NCBI GenBank assembly: GCA_018660835.1
Contig: JABJJN010000089.1
Span: 248,001-312,000 of the forward strand
Direction of reading: 5' to 3'
Origin: Gemmatimonadota bacterium
Lineage (GTDB): Bacteria > Latescibacterota > UBA2968 > UBA8231
Length of the DNA stretch: 64,000 nt
In this document: positions 43,739 to 53,400 of the stretch, piece by piece
Numbering within the stretch: the stretch's first letter is position 1
Layout: the number at the start of each line of letters is the position of its first letter
Notes under the pieces: generated by a model
Database searches by the model: none
What the model saw: the letters and a program-made list of their open reading frames with translations, nothing else
What the model was told of the DNA's origin: nothing
Position numbers and translations under genes: made by a program

Positions 43739-44107
43739 CTACCGACCATCCCACCGAGAACGCACATTCGCCACAATCACGATGAGGACAGGAAGCAGAT
43801 TCGTGTTGATCAGGTCGTGCAGGTAAGCTCCCCACATGGGACCTACAGGTGAGTCCAGATCACCTACCAGGTCGAGCAATTCCATGGCAATCGAAAGCAG
43901 AGCTCCTGGGATCAGAGAGCGCGTTGAGCTCAGCGCACTTCTGGTGAACAGGCACGTGAGCAACAACGCGCCCACACCGATATAGAGGTGGACCGCATCC
44001 TTGGCCAGCGGAATGATCGCGAGGATCACGCCCTTGAAGTCTTGGTACCAGGAAGCATTCAACCGGGCTACCCAGATGCTGAAGTCGAAGCTGCATCTCG
44101 ACGGCAT
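43739..44107 (-). CDS. Small membrane protein of unknown function
   Basis: 122 residues, not recognised. It has a charged N-terminus with three or four hydrophobic segments (GVILAIIPLAK, YIGVGALLLTCLFTR, ALLSIAMELLDLVG, LLPVLIVIVANV). The start overlaps the Gfo/Idh gene by 40 nt; a GTG inside at about residue 13 would reduce the overlap. It is downstream of the Gfo/Idh gene on the same strand. The coding nature is fairly likely because of helix pattern. Confidence 0.5.
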   Translation of the reverse strand: MPSRCSFDFSIWVARLNASWYQDFKGVILAIIPLAKDAVHLYIGVGALLLTCLFTRSALSSTRSLIPGALLSIAMELLDLVGDLDSPVGPMWGAYLHDLINTNLLPVLIVIVANVRSRWDGR

Positions 44108-45114
44108 TCATCCAGCACACGCATCAACTCACGAGATTCGTCCAGCGAAACGAAGGGCTCCTCGTCACCAGCAAAGTAGGCGTGACAGTAGTCGTAGTAG
44201 TTGAGCTTATCCTCATCAGCGGCGAACACCTTTTCCTGCCAGGGAATCGTCTCACCACTACCATACCTGCGCTCATCCGCGGCCAGGGTCTCCGCTTGAG
44301 AAAGATCCAGCCCGGGTAGAGCGTCAGGATCGAAATAACGAGCGTGCCAGCCGCCTTCTTGATAGATGAGACTGCCGTGTTTTCCCAATACGTGCCAACG
44401 TGGTTCGATCGGATGAGCGGCGGCCATGTTGATGTCGATATCGATGAGGACACCACTGGCCGTCTCGATGAGCACCTTCACGACATCGTCTGCGTCTCCC
44501 GAACTGGCGATTGTATTCAGGCGGCACGTAACGCGAGTCGCTTGTGACGCCGCCACGTACAGGCAGACATCGATAAAGTGGGCTCCATAGTTGTTGAGCA
44601 TCCCACCACCATGCTGCTGCAGTGCCTGCCAATCATTGCGGCGCGTGTAGCTCGTGCGCGCATTCTTGATCATGTAGACGGGACCGATCAAACCCGTGTC
44701 GAGAATGCGACGTAGAACGAGCACATCCGGTAAACCGCGTGTTGGCTGATACAGCATCAGTTTGCGTTTGTGGCGCCTTGCCGCTTCCACCATCTGGTCC
44801 GCTTCGGCGAGGGACGCCGCCATTGGCTTGTCGCAGAAGACATCGCAGCCAGCTTCCATGGAGGCGATCGCCTGCTCCGCATGAAAGGGAGTGGGTGATG
44901 CGATGACGACCAGATCAGGTGAGGCGGCTTCGAGGCTTGATGCGAGATCGGGGAAGCCTGGAGCATCGAATCGCTCGAGCGCTTCCTTGCGACGCTCTGG
45001 TAGCGGATCGACGACCCCGACGAGATCGAAGCCGTCGTGGGCGGCAACTTCTGGTACGTGGAATGGCCAGCCGATTCGGCCCAGGCCGACGACGATGGTG
45101 CGTAGTTGCTTCAT
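44068..45114 (-). CDS. Gfo/Idh/MocA family oxidoreductase
   Basis: 348 residues. RTIVVGLGRIGWPFHVPEVAAHDG is the Rossmann start, DLVVIASPTPFHAEQAIASMEAG and DVFCDKPMAASLAEADQM provide the catalytic Lys (CDKPM), and GGGMLNNYGAHFIDVCL holds the conserved His. It differs from the Gfo/Idh gene at 20103. Sugar or polyol substrate is expected. The likely promoter is in the long gap upstream, but nothing convincing was found. Confidence 0.83.
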   Translation of the reverse strand: MKQLRTIVVGLGRIGWPFHVPEVAAHDGFDLVGVVDPLPERRKEALERFDAPGFPDLASSLEAASPDLVVIASPTPFHAEQAIASMEAGCDVFCDKPMAASLAEADQMVEAARRHKRKLMLYQPTRGLPDVLVLRRILDTGLIGPVYMIKNARTSYTRRNDWQALQQHGGGMLNNYGAHFIDVCLYVAASQATRVTCRLNTIASSGDADDVVKVLIETASGVLIDIDINMAAAHPIEPRWHVLGKHGSLIYQEGGWHARYFDPDALPGLDLSQAETLAADERRYGSGETIPWQEKVFAADEDKLNYYDYCHAYFAGDEEPFVSLDESRELMRVLDECRRDAASTSASG

Positions 45115-45540
45115 CTATTCCTCATGGAGATTTCTCCAACTGCTGTAGCCGCACCCCTATCGAGCGAGATCGGCAATCATGCGAGTTCTGTCTCGAACCC
45201 ATATGGATGTAACACAACATAAGTTTCAGGCGCCACGACTGAGCCAGATCAACTGCGCGACGACAACATTTTCTCACCCCATCTTAAGGCGCATCCAACT
45301 GCCCGTTTTATCAAGAACCTTGCCGATCCGATGCTGAAGCTTCGAACTGTCCTTAAAGATCTCCACTGGGTCGAGGCTAAAGCGCGCCAAAACTTTTGCT
45401 GACGACGAGCAAGTTGCAAGTCCCGGAAGTTGCGACAGATGCGGTTACTGAAATCGTTCCGTCTCGCGGAGGCATTTGTCCGAGACAAAGGGGTCTCACC
45501 GCGGCAATTCCGACAGACATGTGAATTTTGACATCTTTCA
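45115..45540. other. Gene-poor stretch without recognised content
   Basis: Between the Gfo/Idh start and structured element A there is about 425 nt with no convincing gene. Short open frames exist in both directions, but none has recognisable motifs, consistent codon use or a ribosome site. A GAGAC-AAAGGG-GTCTC hairpin lies near 45480-45500. It may be decayed coding DNA. Confidence 0.4.
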
Positions 45541-45720
45541 CGTCTTCGCGCCGACACCGCAGGGCGCATGAGCGAAGGGCAGGCTCGTCGAGCACGGGGC
45601 CCAGAGGGCGGACGCCAGGACGGCGTCCGCTGATCGAGCCGCAGGATGCGGCATTCGATCAGCCCGCGAGATGAGCCGCAGACCGTAGCTCCAGCGCCCG
45701 GAGGTGCCGGCGCGAAGACG
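45541..45720 (+). ncRNA. Structured dispersed element, copy A
   Basis: A 180-nt region folding into one multi-branched hairpin. P1 has 13 perfect pairs (45541-45553 with 45708-45720) plus CACC/GGTG. A GCA/GGA internal loop follows, then P2 GGGCGC/GCGCCC, GAGC/GCTC and P3 GGCTCGTC/GATGAGCC (45582-45589 with 45670-45677). The tip carries hairpin P4 GCGGACGCC-AGGAC-GGCGTCCGC (45608-45630) and hairpin P5 TGATCGA...TCGATCA (45631-45661) topped by GCCGCA-GGA-TGCGGC. Copies B and C share the fold with different stem bases. Family not recognised; RNA or mobile hairpin. Confidence 0.6.
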
Positions 45721-45842
45721 CGCAACAGCAGTCCCTTCTCTCTCATCCACCTCACCGCCAGCCTCACCAGAACACCCGGCCTGAGCCCCACCAAAAAAAA
45801 CAAAGAACCACCACCCCCAGGCCGGCCATTATCACCCAATCC

Positions 45843-45885
45843 TTGACCATGCTTTATCGCCTAGATATACTGCACAAACGTTCAC
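45843..45885 (+). promoter_or_regulatory. imuB promoter with overlapping LexA-type box
   Basis: TTGACC (45843-45848), 17 nt, TATACT (45866-45871). Overlapping the -10 is CTGCACAAACGTTCAC (45870-45885), one change from GAAC-N4-GTTC. The same promoter and box arrangement precedes the DUF6504/dnaE2 pair, so both are expected to be induced by DNA damage. Confidence 0.7.
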
Positions 45886-45907
45886 CATCTAACCTCCACC
45901 AACGTGC

Positions 45908-47242
45908 GTGCAGCCCTTGGATCTCACCTGTCTCCACATTCCCCAATTCGCAGCCTGGGCCCTGTCCCAACGCTGGCACTTGGACGAATCCACCTCTTCG
46001 AATGGCTCTCAGCGACCGATCATCGTCTGTCAGGGTGGTCGGGTGTTGTCCTTCATCGACGAGCGGATCAGCCACCGTGGAATCCGTTTGGGCGACCCTG
46101 TGGATCGTGCTCGGCGCCTGGCACCGGGCGCCCAGTTTCTGTTGCGCGATCCGGATGTGGAACGAGCTCTGTGGGAGAGCATCCTCGGCAGACTGTATCA
46201 ACTGACCCCACAGATCCAGCCCATCCCCGATCCCCTGCGTCCGGTGCCCCGCAAACCGGCCAGAAGAAAAGAGCGGAAGAAGCGCGGCACCGACGCCAAC
46301 GATCTGTTCGCCTCCGTGGGTGATCCCGAGCTGACCGAAACCGATGACAGCGTCGGCCTGTGGGACAATGGCGCCTGGGCGATTCTGCAGGGACCCTATG
46401 CAGATGGGATCGAAGCACTGGCCACCGAGTGGGGTGCTCAGGTCGGCCGTGGACACCGTCGCAGTTGGGCCATGCTCGCCGCAGCGTATTCGAAACCGGG
46501 ACAGATCACGACCGTGCCCGAACCGATGATCGCACAGTTTTTGCGACAGGCACCGATCGAATTATTGCAGAGGCTTTGTTTTACCGGTGAGCTGGTGGAG
46601 CGACTGCATCTGTTCGGACTCAAAGCCATCGGTCACATCTTCGGTCTGACGAAACGTCAGTTGATGGCACAGTTCATCGATGAAGGTCGACGCCTCTTCG
46701 ATCTGCTCCATCCCGATGACATGGAACCCCCTGTCAGCAACTACGACCGACGCATCCTGCAGGCGGAGTATGAATTCGACTGGCCCGTCTTTGAACCGGG
46801 TGACCTGCAACCCGTGCTGCGTCGGTTATTGAAGGATCTGCTCGAAGGCATGCAAGGACTGAGCACACGACACCTGGAAGTGCGACTCCATCATCGCCGG
46901 CGCGACGATCGGTTTGCCCATCGCATCCTGAAAGATCCGACCCGTTCACTGCAGACATTGGGCACCGTGGGCGAGACCCTGTTGATGCAGGCCCTGACGG
47001 CAAACAGTGGTGCGCGTCGAGCACCGACGGGACGATCCGTGGATCGTGTATCGGTAACGATGAGTGGGCTGACACGAGTCATGTCGCAGCAGGCGGAGTT
47101 GTTCCGGCAGCGACCGGAGCTCAAGCCTGTTGTGCTGCGCGTGGAGTCGCGATTTCCGGGGAAACTGGTGCGACCGGTGCATGCCCACGCGGATCCATTT
47201 TTTCCGGAGGAGGAATATCGGCTGGTGCCGATTGCGGTGTGA
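45908..47242 (+). CDS. imuB: ImuB-like Y-family polymerase-related protein
   Basis: 444 residues. The start LTCLHIPQFAAWALSQRW and the GGRVLSFIDERISHRGIRLGDPV segment match the ImuB group, in which the catalytic Asp/Glu of Y-family polymerases are lost: no DxD or SxDE motif is seen. A Lys/Arg-rich linker (RKPARRKERKKRG, about 113-127) and a helical C-terminal half (little-finger region, LRRLLKDLLEGMQGLSTRHLEVRL) follow. ImuB recruits DnaE2 to the clamp for damage-induced mutagenesis. The start is GTG 45908. It is regulated by the LexA-type box upstream. No imuA is present in the window. Confidence 0.75.
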   Translation: MQPLDLTCLHIPQFAAWALSQRWHLDESTSSNGSQRPIIVCQGGRVLSFIDERISHRGIRLGDPVDRARRLAPGAQFLLRDPDVERALWESILGRLYQLTPQIQPIPDPLRPVPRKPARRKERKKRGTDANDLFASVGDPELTETDDSVGLWDNGAWAILQGPYADGIEALATEWGAQVGRGHRRSWAMLAAAYSKPGQITTVPEPMIAQFLRQAPIELLQRLCFTGELVERLHLFGLKAIGHIFGLTKRQLMAQFIDEGRRLFDLLHPDDMEPPVSNYDRRILQAEYEFDWPVFEPGDLQPVLRRLLKDLLEGMQGLSTRHLEVRLHHRRRDDRFAHRILKDPTRSLQTLGTVGETLLMQALTANSGARRAPTGRSVDRVSVTMSGLTRVMSQQAELFRQRPELKPVVLRVESRFPGKLVRPVHAHADPFFPEEEYRLVPIAV

Positions 47243-47343
47243 GGCCACGGTGACCTGTGTCACGGCACGGCTTCCCTTCTGCCCGCAGTTTGTTGAGTCT
47301 CACAACATCACGTGACGATCACGGCCCGAGGGGGAAGCAGCAG

Positions 47344-48459
47344 ATGAGCACATCCCATCCATATCGCAGAAATACGATCGCTTTGGCGTTCTGCTTGTTT
47401 GCCATGACCACCACCGTGTGGCCTCAGTCCCACGGTGGGCTCGGTGTGGCCATCCGCGCCGGGGGGCTCATTGGCGACACCGAGTTGACGGACAAACCCC
47501 ACGGACAGGCACACCTGGCGCTGCGCGGCGCTCTGGCTGGACCGCTCCTATGGGAGTTGGGTGGCGGGTACGCCCGTCTTGATGGGACCGACTACGCCTC
47601 GAATCTTGCCGTGGGCGAATTACGTCTGCTGCTTGCGAAACGATCAGGGCGCTTGCGTCCGCTGCTCTATGCCGGCGCCGGCGCCGTCCGCTACAACCTG
47701 GCTGAGTCGCCTCCGGGTCGCACATCCGACATCGAAGCCCTTGGGACTGCCGCCACCGTGCCCGTCGGTCTGGGACTTCAATTCGTCCGCAGTGACTCGC
47801 GGGCGATCGAGATCCTGGCAGGATATACCTATACGTTGAAGGATGACATCAACGGCGCCATCTACGAAAAGGGCAATGACGTCCACTGGGGGGTGACCAT
47901 CGGCCTGACCTTCGGCGCTTTCAACCCCCGTGACGAGTCGCCATCACCCGTGCTTTCCACGCCGCCCGCAGCCCAACCCGTACCGACTCCGCCCACACCC
48001 GAGCCCCCCATCCAGGTGGTCCCCGAACTCATCGTACAGGAAGCGCCCCCATTAGAAACGGAGCCCGAGCCAGACATCGAATCGTCCCCGATCGAGATCG
48101 CTCCGTCGATTGTGGAGGCACCGCCAGTTGTTCCCATTCCGGCGCCCGAGCTCAGCTTCGCGCCCCTCTACTTCGCCAGGGGTAGCACCCGCATCAGCGC
48201 CAATGGCTTGAGCCTGATCGCCGAAATCGCCAAGTCTGTCGAGCATCGCAACGTGGTGATCGTAGAGGCCCGCGCCTACACCGATGCCAGAGGACGCAAT
48301 CCACACCTTGCAAGACGCCGCGCGGAGGCGGTGGAACAGGCGCTGTTAGCGCAGGGCATCGAGCAGTGGCGCGTCCAGGTACGTGTGCGACGTGACATCC
48401 AGCGACCCTCCTCGGAATCCTGGAAGGCGCGGCGCGTCGAGATTGTACCTGTTAAGTAG
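47344..48459 (+). CDS. OmpA-family outer-membrane protein with proline-rich linker
   Basis: 371 residues. An export signal (NTIALAFCLFAMTTTVWPQ) precedes an eight-strand-type barrel (about 25-195; LLWELGGGYARL, LLYAGAGAVRYNL). Then comes a Pro/Glu-rich linker (about 200-265) and an OmpA-like peptidoglycan-binding domain (FARGSTRISANGLSLIAEIAK, RGRNPHLARRRAEAVEQALLAQGI). It links outer membrane to cell wall. ATG 47344 is used, with GAGGGGGAAG upstream. It lies inside the mutagenesis cassette but has no obvious tie to it. Confidence 0.78.
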   Translation: MSTSHPYRRNTIALAFCLFAMTTTVWPQSHGGLGVAIRAGGLIGDTELTDKPHGQAHLALRGALAGPLLWELGGGYARLDGTDYASNLAVGELRLLLAKRSGRLRPLLYAGAGAVRYNLAESPPGRTSDIEALGTAATVPVGLGLQFVRSDSRAIEILAGYTYTLKDDINGAIYEKGNDVHWGVTIGLTFGAFNPRDESPSPVLSTPPAAQPVPTPPTPEPPIQVVPELIVQEAPPLETEPEPDIESSPIEIAPSIVEAPPVVPIPAPELSFAPLYFARGSTRISANGLSLIAEIAKSVEHRNVVIVEARAYTDARGRNPHLARRRAEAVEQALLAQGIEQWRVQVRVRRDIQRPSSESWKARRVEIVPVK

Positions 48460-48495
48460 AGAGCCCAGGCACACCAGTACACAAACGGACACGAC

Positions 48496-49989
48496 ATGGA
48501 ATCTGCAAAGGACCCCGTCAACTACGAATCTTTCGGCGCCCAGGGCGACGGCGTCACCGACGACCTGCCCGCGATCTGCAAAGCCCACGACTACGCCAAC
48601 GAGCAGGGTCTCAGCGTCAAAACACGCGCCGACGCGACCTATCATCTCGGCCGACGCGCACTGACCGCACGGATCGCCACCGATACGGACTGGAACACTT
48701 CGCGATTCACGATCGATGATGCGCAGGATGTCGAGGACCATCGGGCATCCCTCTTCGAAATCGTGTCGCTCCTGGAGTCCGGGGCTCAGTCACCCGATGG
48801 CCTGGCTCTCCATCACCTGTCCCGCGATCAGCGACAGGTCGATGCACGGCCCGAACACGACTGCTTCGTACGCGTCGAGGATGATTCAAAACGACTCTTC
48901 ATCCGTCGTGGACTCAATCAGAACGCTGGTGTCCCACAAAGCGACTGCTTCGTCCTGCGCCGGGATGGTTCGATCGAGGCCGATATCGATTGGGATTATG
49001 AGCAGATCACCCGGTTGGATTCGCACCCGATCGACGACGACACCCTGTTCGTACGCGGCGGTGTATTCACGACTTGCGCCAATCGCGAGCATCATCCCAA
49101 CGGCTACAACTACTGGAGCCGCAACATCGCCATCTCGCGTTCGAACACCGAGATCAATGGCCTGACACACTATGTCACAGGCGAGATCGATGTGGGCTGC
49201 CCCTATAGTGGTTTTCTCAACGTCCATCACTGCGCTCATGTCACCTTCCGCGACTGCTGGTCGACGGGACACAAGATCTACTCGACGATCGGTGCCGTCG
49301 GCAAGCCGGTGAGCATGGGCTCTTACGACATGAATGCCAACAATGTCGTCGGCTTCACATTGATCAATTGCCGCATGAACCACATCACCGATCGTACCCG
49401 CTGGGGCGTGATCGGCTCGAACTTCTGCAAGGACATCCTGCTGCAGGATTGCCATCTATCCAGGATGGATACACACATGGGCGTCTCGGGCAGCTACATC
49501 ATCCGCCGCTGCTCCCTGGGCCACATGGGGCTCAATGCCATCGGACGCGGCGAGCTGATCATCGAAGACTCGACGCTCTATGGTCGCTCCCTCATCGGCT
49601 TGCGTCCCGACTATGGCAGCCACTGGGAGGGAGATCTTTCGATCACGAATTGCCGATGGATTCCCGCCTGTGGCGATTCTGTCCAACCCCAGGTGATCGG
49701 CCTCAGCAATGACGGCACGCACGACTTCGGCTATCAGTGCTCGATGCCACGCCAGATCAAGATCGACGGATTGTTCATCGACGATGCGAACACACCGGAG
49801 GGGTATGAGGGACCCTATCTGCTCGCCGATCCTGATGGCGGCGCGGATGCTGATGCACTACCTGCAAAGCGGCCCTTCCCGTATACGCCCTGCGAGCGGA
49901 TCAGCCTTCGAGGACTCGAGACTGCCAGCGGCAAGGGGACGCGGTTGTCACCGAATTCGACGTTGGCGACGGTGATCGAGCAGTCCTGA
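48496..49989 (+). CDS. Right-handed beta-helix protein, pectate-lyase-like
   Basis: 497 residues with no signal peptide. NYESFGAQGDGVTDDLPAICKAHDYANEQGL is the start of pectate-lyase-3/Pectate_lyase superfamily domains. Parallel-helix turns follow (NIAISRSNTEINGL, NNVVGFTLINCRMNHI, DILLQDCHLSRMDTH). The substrate and catalytic residues are not clear. It is close to the OmpA-like gene on the same strand. Its stop is 164 nt before the next gene, a gap that carries the dnaE2 promoter. Confidence 0.7.
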   Translation: MESAKDPVNYESFGAQGDGVTDDLPAICKAHDYANEQGLSVKTRADATYHLGRRALTARIATDTDWNTSRFTIDDAQDVEDHRASLFEIVSLLESGAQSPDGLALHHLSRDQRQVDARPEHDCFVRVEDDSKRLFIRRGLNQNAGVPQSDCFVLRRDGSIEADIDWDYEQITRLDSHPIDDDTLFVRGGVFTTCANREHHPNGYNYWSRNIAISRSNTEINGLTHYVTGEIDVGCPYSGFLNVHHCAHVTFRDCWSTGHKIYSTIGAVGKPVSMGSYDMNANNVVGFTLINCRMNHITDRTRWGVIGSNFCKDILLQDCHLSRMDTHMGVSGSYIIRRCSLGHMGLNAIGRGELIIEDSTLYGRSLIGLRPDYGSHWEGDLSITNCRWIPACGDSVQPQVIGLSNDGTHDFGYQCSMPRQIKIDGLFIDDANTPEGYEGPYLLADPDGGADADALPAKRPFPYTPCERISLRGLETASGKGTRLSPNSTLATVIEQS

Positions 49990-50044
49990 GGGACATCCGC
50001 AAACATCCATCCTGCGCACGGAAGGCCGCCGGTCAACACTCTCC

Positions 50045-50087
50045 TTGACCTCGTTCTGCCTCTAAGATATACTGAACAAATGTTCAG
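50045..50087 (+). promoter_or_regulatory. dnaE2 promoter with LexA-type box
   Basis: TTGACC (50045-50050), 17 nt, TATACT (50068-50073). The palindrome CTGAACAAATGTTCAG (50072-50087) contains GAAC-N4-GTTC, the LexA box type of Gram-positive bacteria. It overlaps the -10 and the start site, so LexA would repress. The arrangement is almost identical to the imuB one. Confidence 0.8.
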
Positions 50088-50153
50088 CTAACCTTTGTAA
50101 CATCGCGCTCCCCACCTCCCAGCAACCTGACTCGCTGCCGAGGTACCCGCGAA

Positions 50154-50408
50154 TTGAAATCGATCCACAGCCCCATCGACGTCGACACTGACGATCGCTG
50201 CCGACCCGTACGCCTTTACTGGCGTTCGAATACCTACCACGTATCCCGCATCCTCGATCGCTGGGTGCTGCAGAACCGCTGGTGGGCACGCGAAGAGAGG
50301 CGCCTCTACGTCCTCGTCGAAGCGAGCCTCGCTGTAGGCGATGCTGTACAGCACCTCGAGCTGTATCTGCAGGGTACTGACTGGACCCTCGCCCGTGTTG
50401 TCGACTGA
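50154..50408 (+). CDS. DUF6504-like small protein of the mutagenesis cassette
   Basis: 84 residues. VRLYWRSNTYHVSRILDRWVLQNRWWAREERRLYVLVEA... with ELYLQGTDWTLARVVD at the end resembles the DUF6504 family, which I recall next to dnaE2/imuB in actinobacteria. The start is TTG 50154. It lies upstream of dnaE2 with overlapping ends. A role as an accessory of the mutasome is inferred from position only. Confidence 0.6.
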   Translation: MKSIHSPIDVDTDDRCRPVRLYWRSNTYHVSRILDRWVLQNRWWAREERRLYVLVEASLAVGDAVQHLELYLQGTDWTLARVVD

Positions 50409-53400
50409 GCGATTCCGGCATCCCCTTCTCGTGTTCGTTCACCTCCATACACGCAGCTGGTTTTCCTTTGGCGCCGGTGGCTCCTCTCCCGAAGCCCTCG
50501 TCACCCGTGCCGCTGAACTCGGTCAACCCGCACTGGGTCTCACCGACCTGCACGGCGTCTATGGCATGGTGCGTTTCCAAAAGGCTTGCAAGGCGATGGG
50601 CATCCATGCCGTCGTGGGTGGCGAGGTCCTCATCGATGGCTCACCCCTCGTCCTGCTCGCACGATCGCCGCAGGGCTATCGCGATCTGTGTTCGCTACTG
50701 ACGCGGGCGCACCTTGCCAGCGCCGGTCTGCAGGATGGGGATCTCGCCCTGCTCGGTGAACGCATGGCCGTCTCAGGAACCCGCACCGTGGCTGATGTGG
50801 GCAGCCTGGTCTCTGCAAGGGTTGACGCCATGAACGCTGGCAACTCCGCGAATCTCTCCGGCGGCGATCCAGACACGACACCGAACATTGGCGACATCCG
50901 TTTCATCGGTTCAGGTAAAACGGACACACCCCTCAACATCCTACCCACACCGATGCGGCCCGTGCCGACGGTAAATCTCGAACTGCTTGGCACCTATGCG
51001 GACGATCTGATCTGTCTCACAGGTGGACGCACAGGCACGTTGTGGCAACTCGCTTCACGTCGCCAGGACACGGCAGCGAATGCCTGGCTGCGGACACTGC
51101 GCGAGATCTTCGACGACGGCCAGGACGGCCGCCGACTCTACGTCGAACTCATCCACGGACTGCTACCGGAAGACGCTGCCATTGCCGCCCGTCTTCATCA
51201 CCTGGCCACAGGTCAGCAACTGCCCACCGTCGCCACCAACGACGTGCGTTTTGCGACCCCGGCGAACTGGCGACGCTATGATCTGCTCACCTGCGCCCGA
51301 CTCAACATCCGCGTCAGCGAACCTCACGCTGAGCGACCACGCAATGCGGAAGCCTATCTGAAGTCCGAAGCGCAACTGCGACACTTGCTGCCCTACCCGG
51401 AAGCTTTCGATCACACCGTAGAGATCGCCGAATCCTGTCGTGTTGATCTCGTGCCCGAATTCATCACACCCCCCTCAGCGATCATTCCAGGAGGCAAAAC
51501 GGCGCGCAGCTATCTAACCGAGCTATGCAATGCCGGCCTGCAAGACCTTTACGCACCGGACAAACGCGCCGCGGCTCAGGCACAATACGACCGCGAACTC
51601 AAAGTCATCACCGATCTGGAGTTGGAGGAATTCTTCCTCGTTGTGCACGAAGTCGTCAGCGTCGCGCGTCAACGCGGTATCCGCTGCGCCGGACGTGGTT
51701 CGGCGGCGAACAGCATCATCGCCTTCTTGCTGCGTATCACCGCCGTCGACCCGATCCGTCACAACCTGCTCTTCGAACGATTCCTCCACGGTGGACGCAA
51801 AGGTACACCGGATATCGACGTCGACTTCGACGCCGATCGCCGCGACGAGGTCATCGATTGGATGGAACGTCGCTTCGGCATCGAACAGACGGCGATGACG
51901 GCGACACTCATCACGTACAAACTGCGCCTCGCTCTGCGCGATGTGGCCAAGGCCCTCGGCTGGCCCATGCCCAAAGTCGACGCCCTGTCGCAAACCGTGC
52001 CCTCGGGACTGGCCAATGAAGTCATCGAATACCGCGACCCCATCCAAAGTGTGCTCGGCGAATCGCCCCTCGTGGAGCTGCTCTTCGAATGCGTCGCCGA
52101 TCTGCATCTGTGTCCCCGCCACCTCGGCCTGCACTCCGGTGGCATGGTCCTGTCGCGCAAACCCCTCTCCCACTTCACGCCGATCCAGGTCTCGGCCAAT
52201 GGCGTGAAAATGGTCACCTTCGACAAAAACGACGTGGAAGCGATGGGACTGGTGAAACTCGACGTCCTCGGTCTGCGCATGATGGCCTGCCTGAGCGAGG
52301 GCGCCAACCTCGTCCATCGTCACGAAGGCATCGAAATAAATTTTGAGACCCTTCCCCTCGATGATCCGGGTGTATACGAGCTGATCTGTTCGGGGCAAAC
52401 GGTGACCCTCTTCCAGATCGAGTCACAAGGTCAGATGCATCTGATCGCGCAGAATCAGCCCGAGTCTTTCGACGACCTCGTCGCCGAAGTCGCCCTCTTT
52501 CGGCCCGGCCCCCTGCAGTCTGGTATGGTCCACCCCTTCATCCGCCGACGCCGTGGCCTGGAACCCGTCGTCTACGAACACCCGAGTCTCGAACCGATTC
52601 TCGCCGATACCTACGGCGTCATCCTCTTCCAGGAACAGATCCTCGACGTGGCGCACCGTTTCGCCGGCATGTCACTGGCCGATGCGGATGATTTTCGCCA
52701 ACTCATGTCGAAGACCCACGACCCTGTCAGAATGGAAGAGATGGGCGTGATGTTCATCGCCGGCGCCATCGCCAAAGGTGTACCACCACCGATTGCCGAA
52801 TCTGTTTTCGAAAAAGTCTCCCACTTCGTCGGCTACGGTTTCTGTCGCTCCCACGCTGCCGCCTTCGCACAGACCGTCTACCACTCCGCCTGGATGAAGC
52901 GCTACCATCCGGCGGCGCATCTTGCCGCCTTCATGCAGCATCGCCCCGGCTTCTACAACCTCATGACCCTGGAAGAAGAAGCCCGACGATTCGGCATCCC
53001 CACGCTGTTACCCACCATCGACGAATCGACCGCGCGCTATGACCTGGTGCGACTCTCCGACGGCCGCCTCGGCATCCGCAAGCCCCTCACGTCGATCAAA
53101 GGCCTCGCCGAAGAAGCGGTGGAGCAGATCCTCTGGGCCCGACTGACCGGCCCCTTCCGTTCGGTGGAAGACCTGGCCACCAGAGTCCCCGATCTCGATC
53201 GCCGCGACCTGGATGCCCTGGCCAAATCCGGCGCCCTGGACACCCTCACCGGTTCCAGTCGCCGCGCCCTCTGGGAAGTCGGCGTCGTCGCCAACCGACG
53301 AGAAGCCGCCGGCGATCGGTCTCACCAACCGAGTCTCTTTGACATGCCTTTGTTGATGGAAGAGGACATACCGGATCTCCCCGTATTGGGCGCCGCCGAG

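Noticed and set aside
45541..45720. Element A as a tRNA or tmRNA
   Set aside because: There is no T-loop GTTC-A motif or CCA end in a tRNA-like arrangement, and the length and two-hairpin top do not fit.
45249..45839. 196-residue open frame on the minus strand
   Set aside because: It runs straight through structured element A and has no recognisable motif; it is rich in Arg and Ser and looks non-coding.
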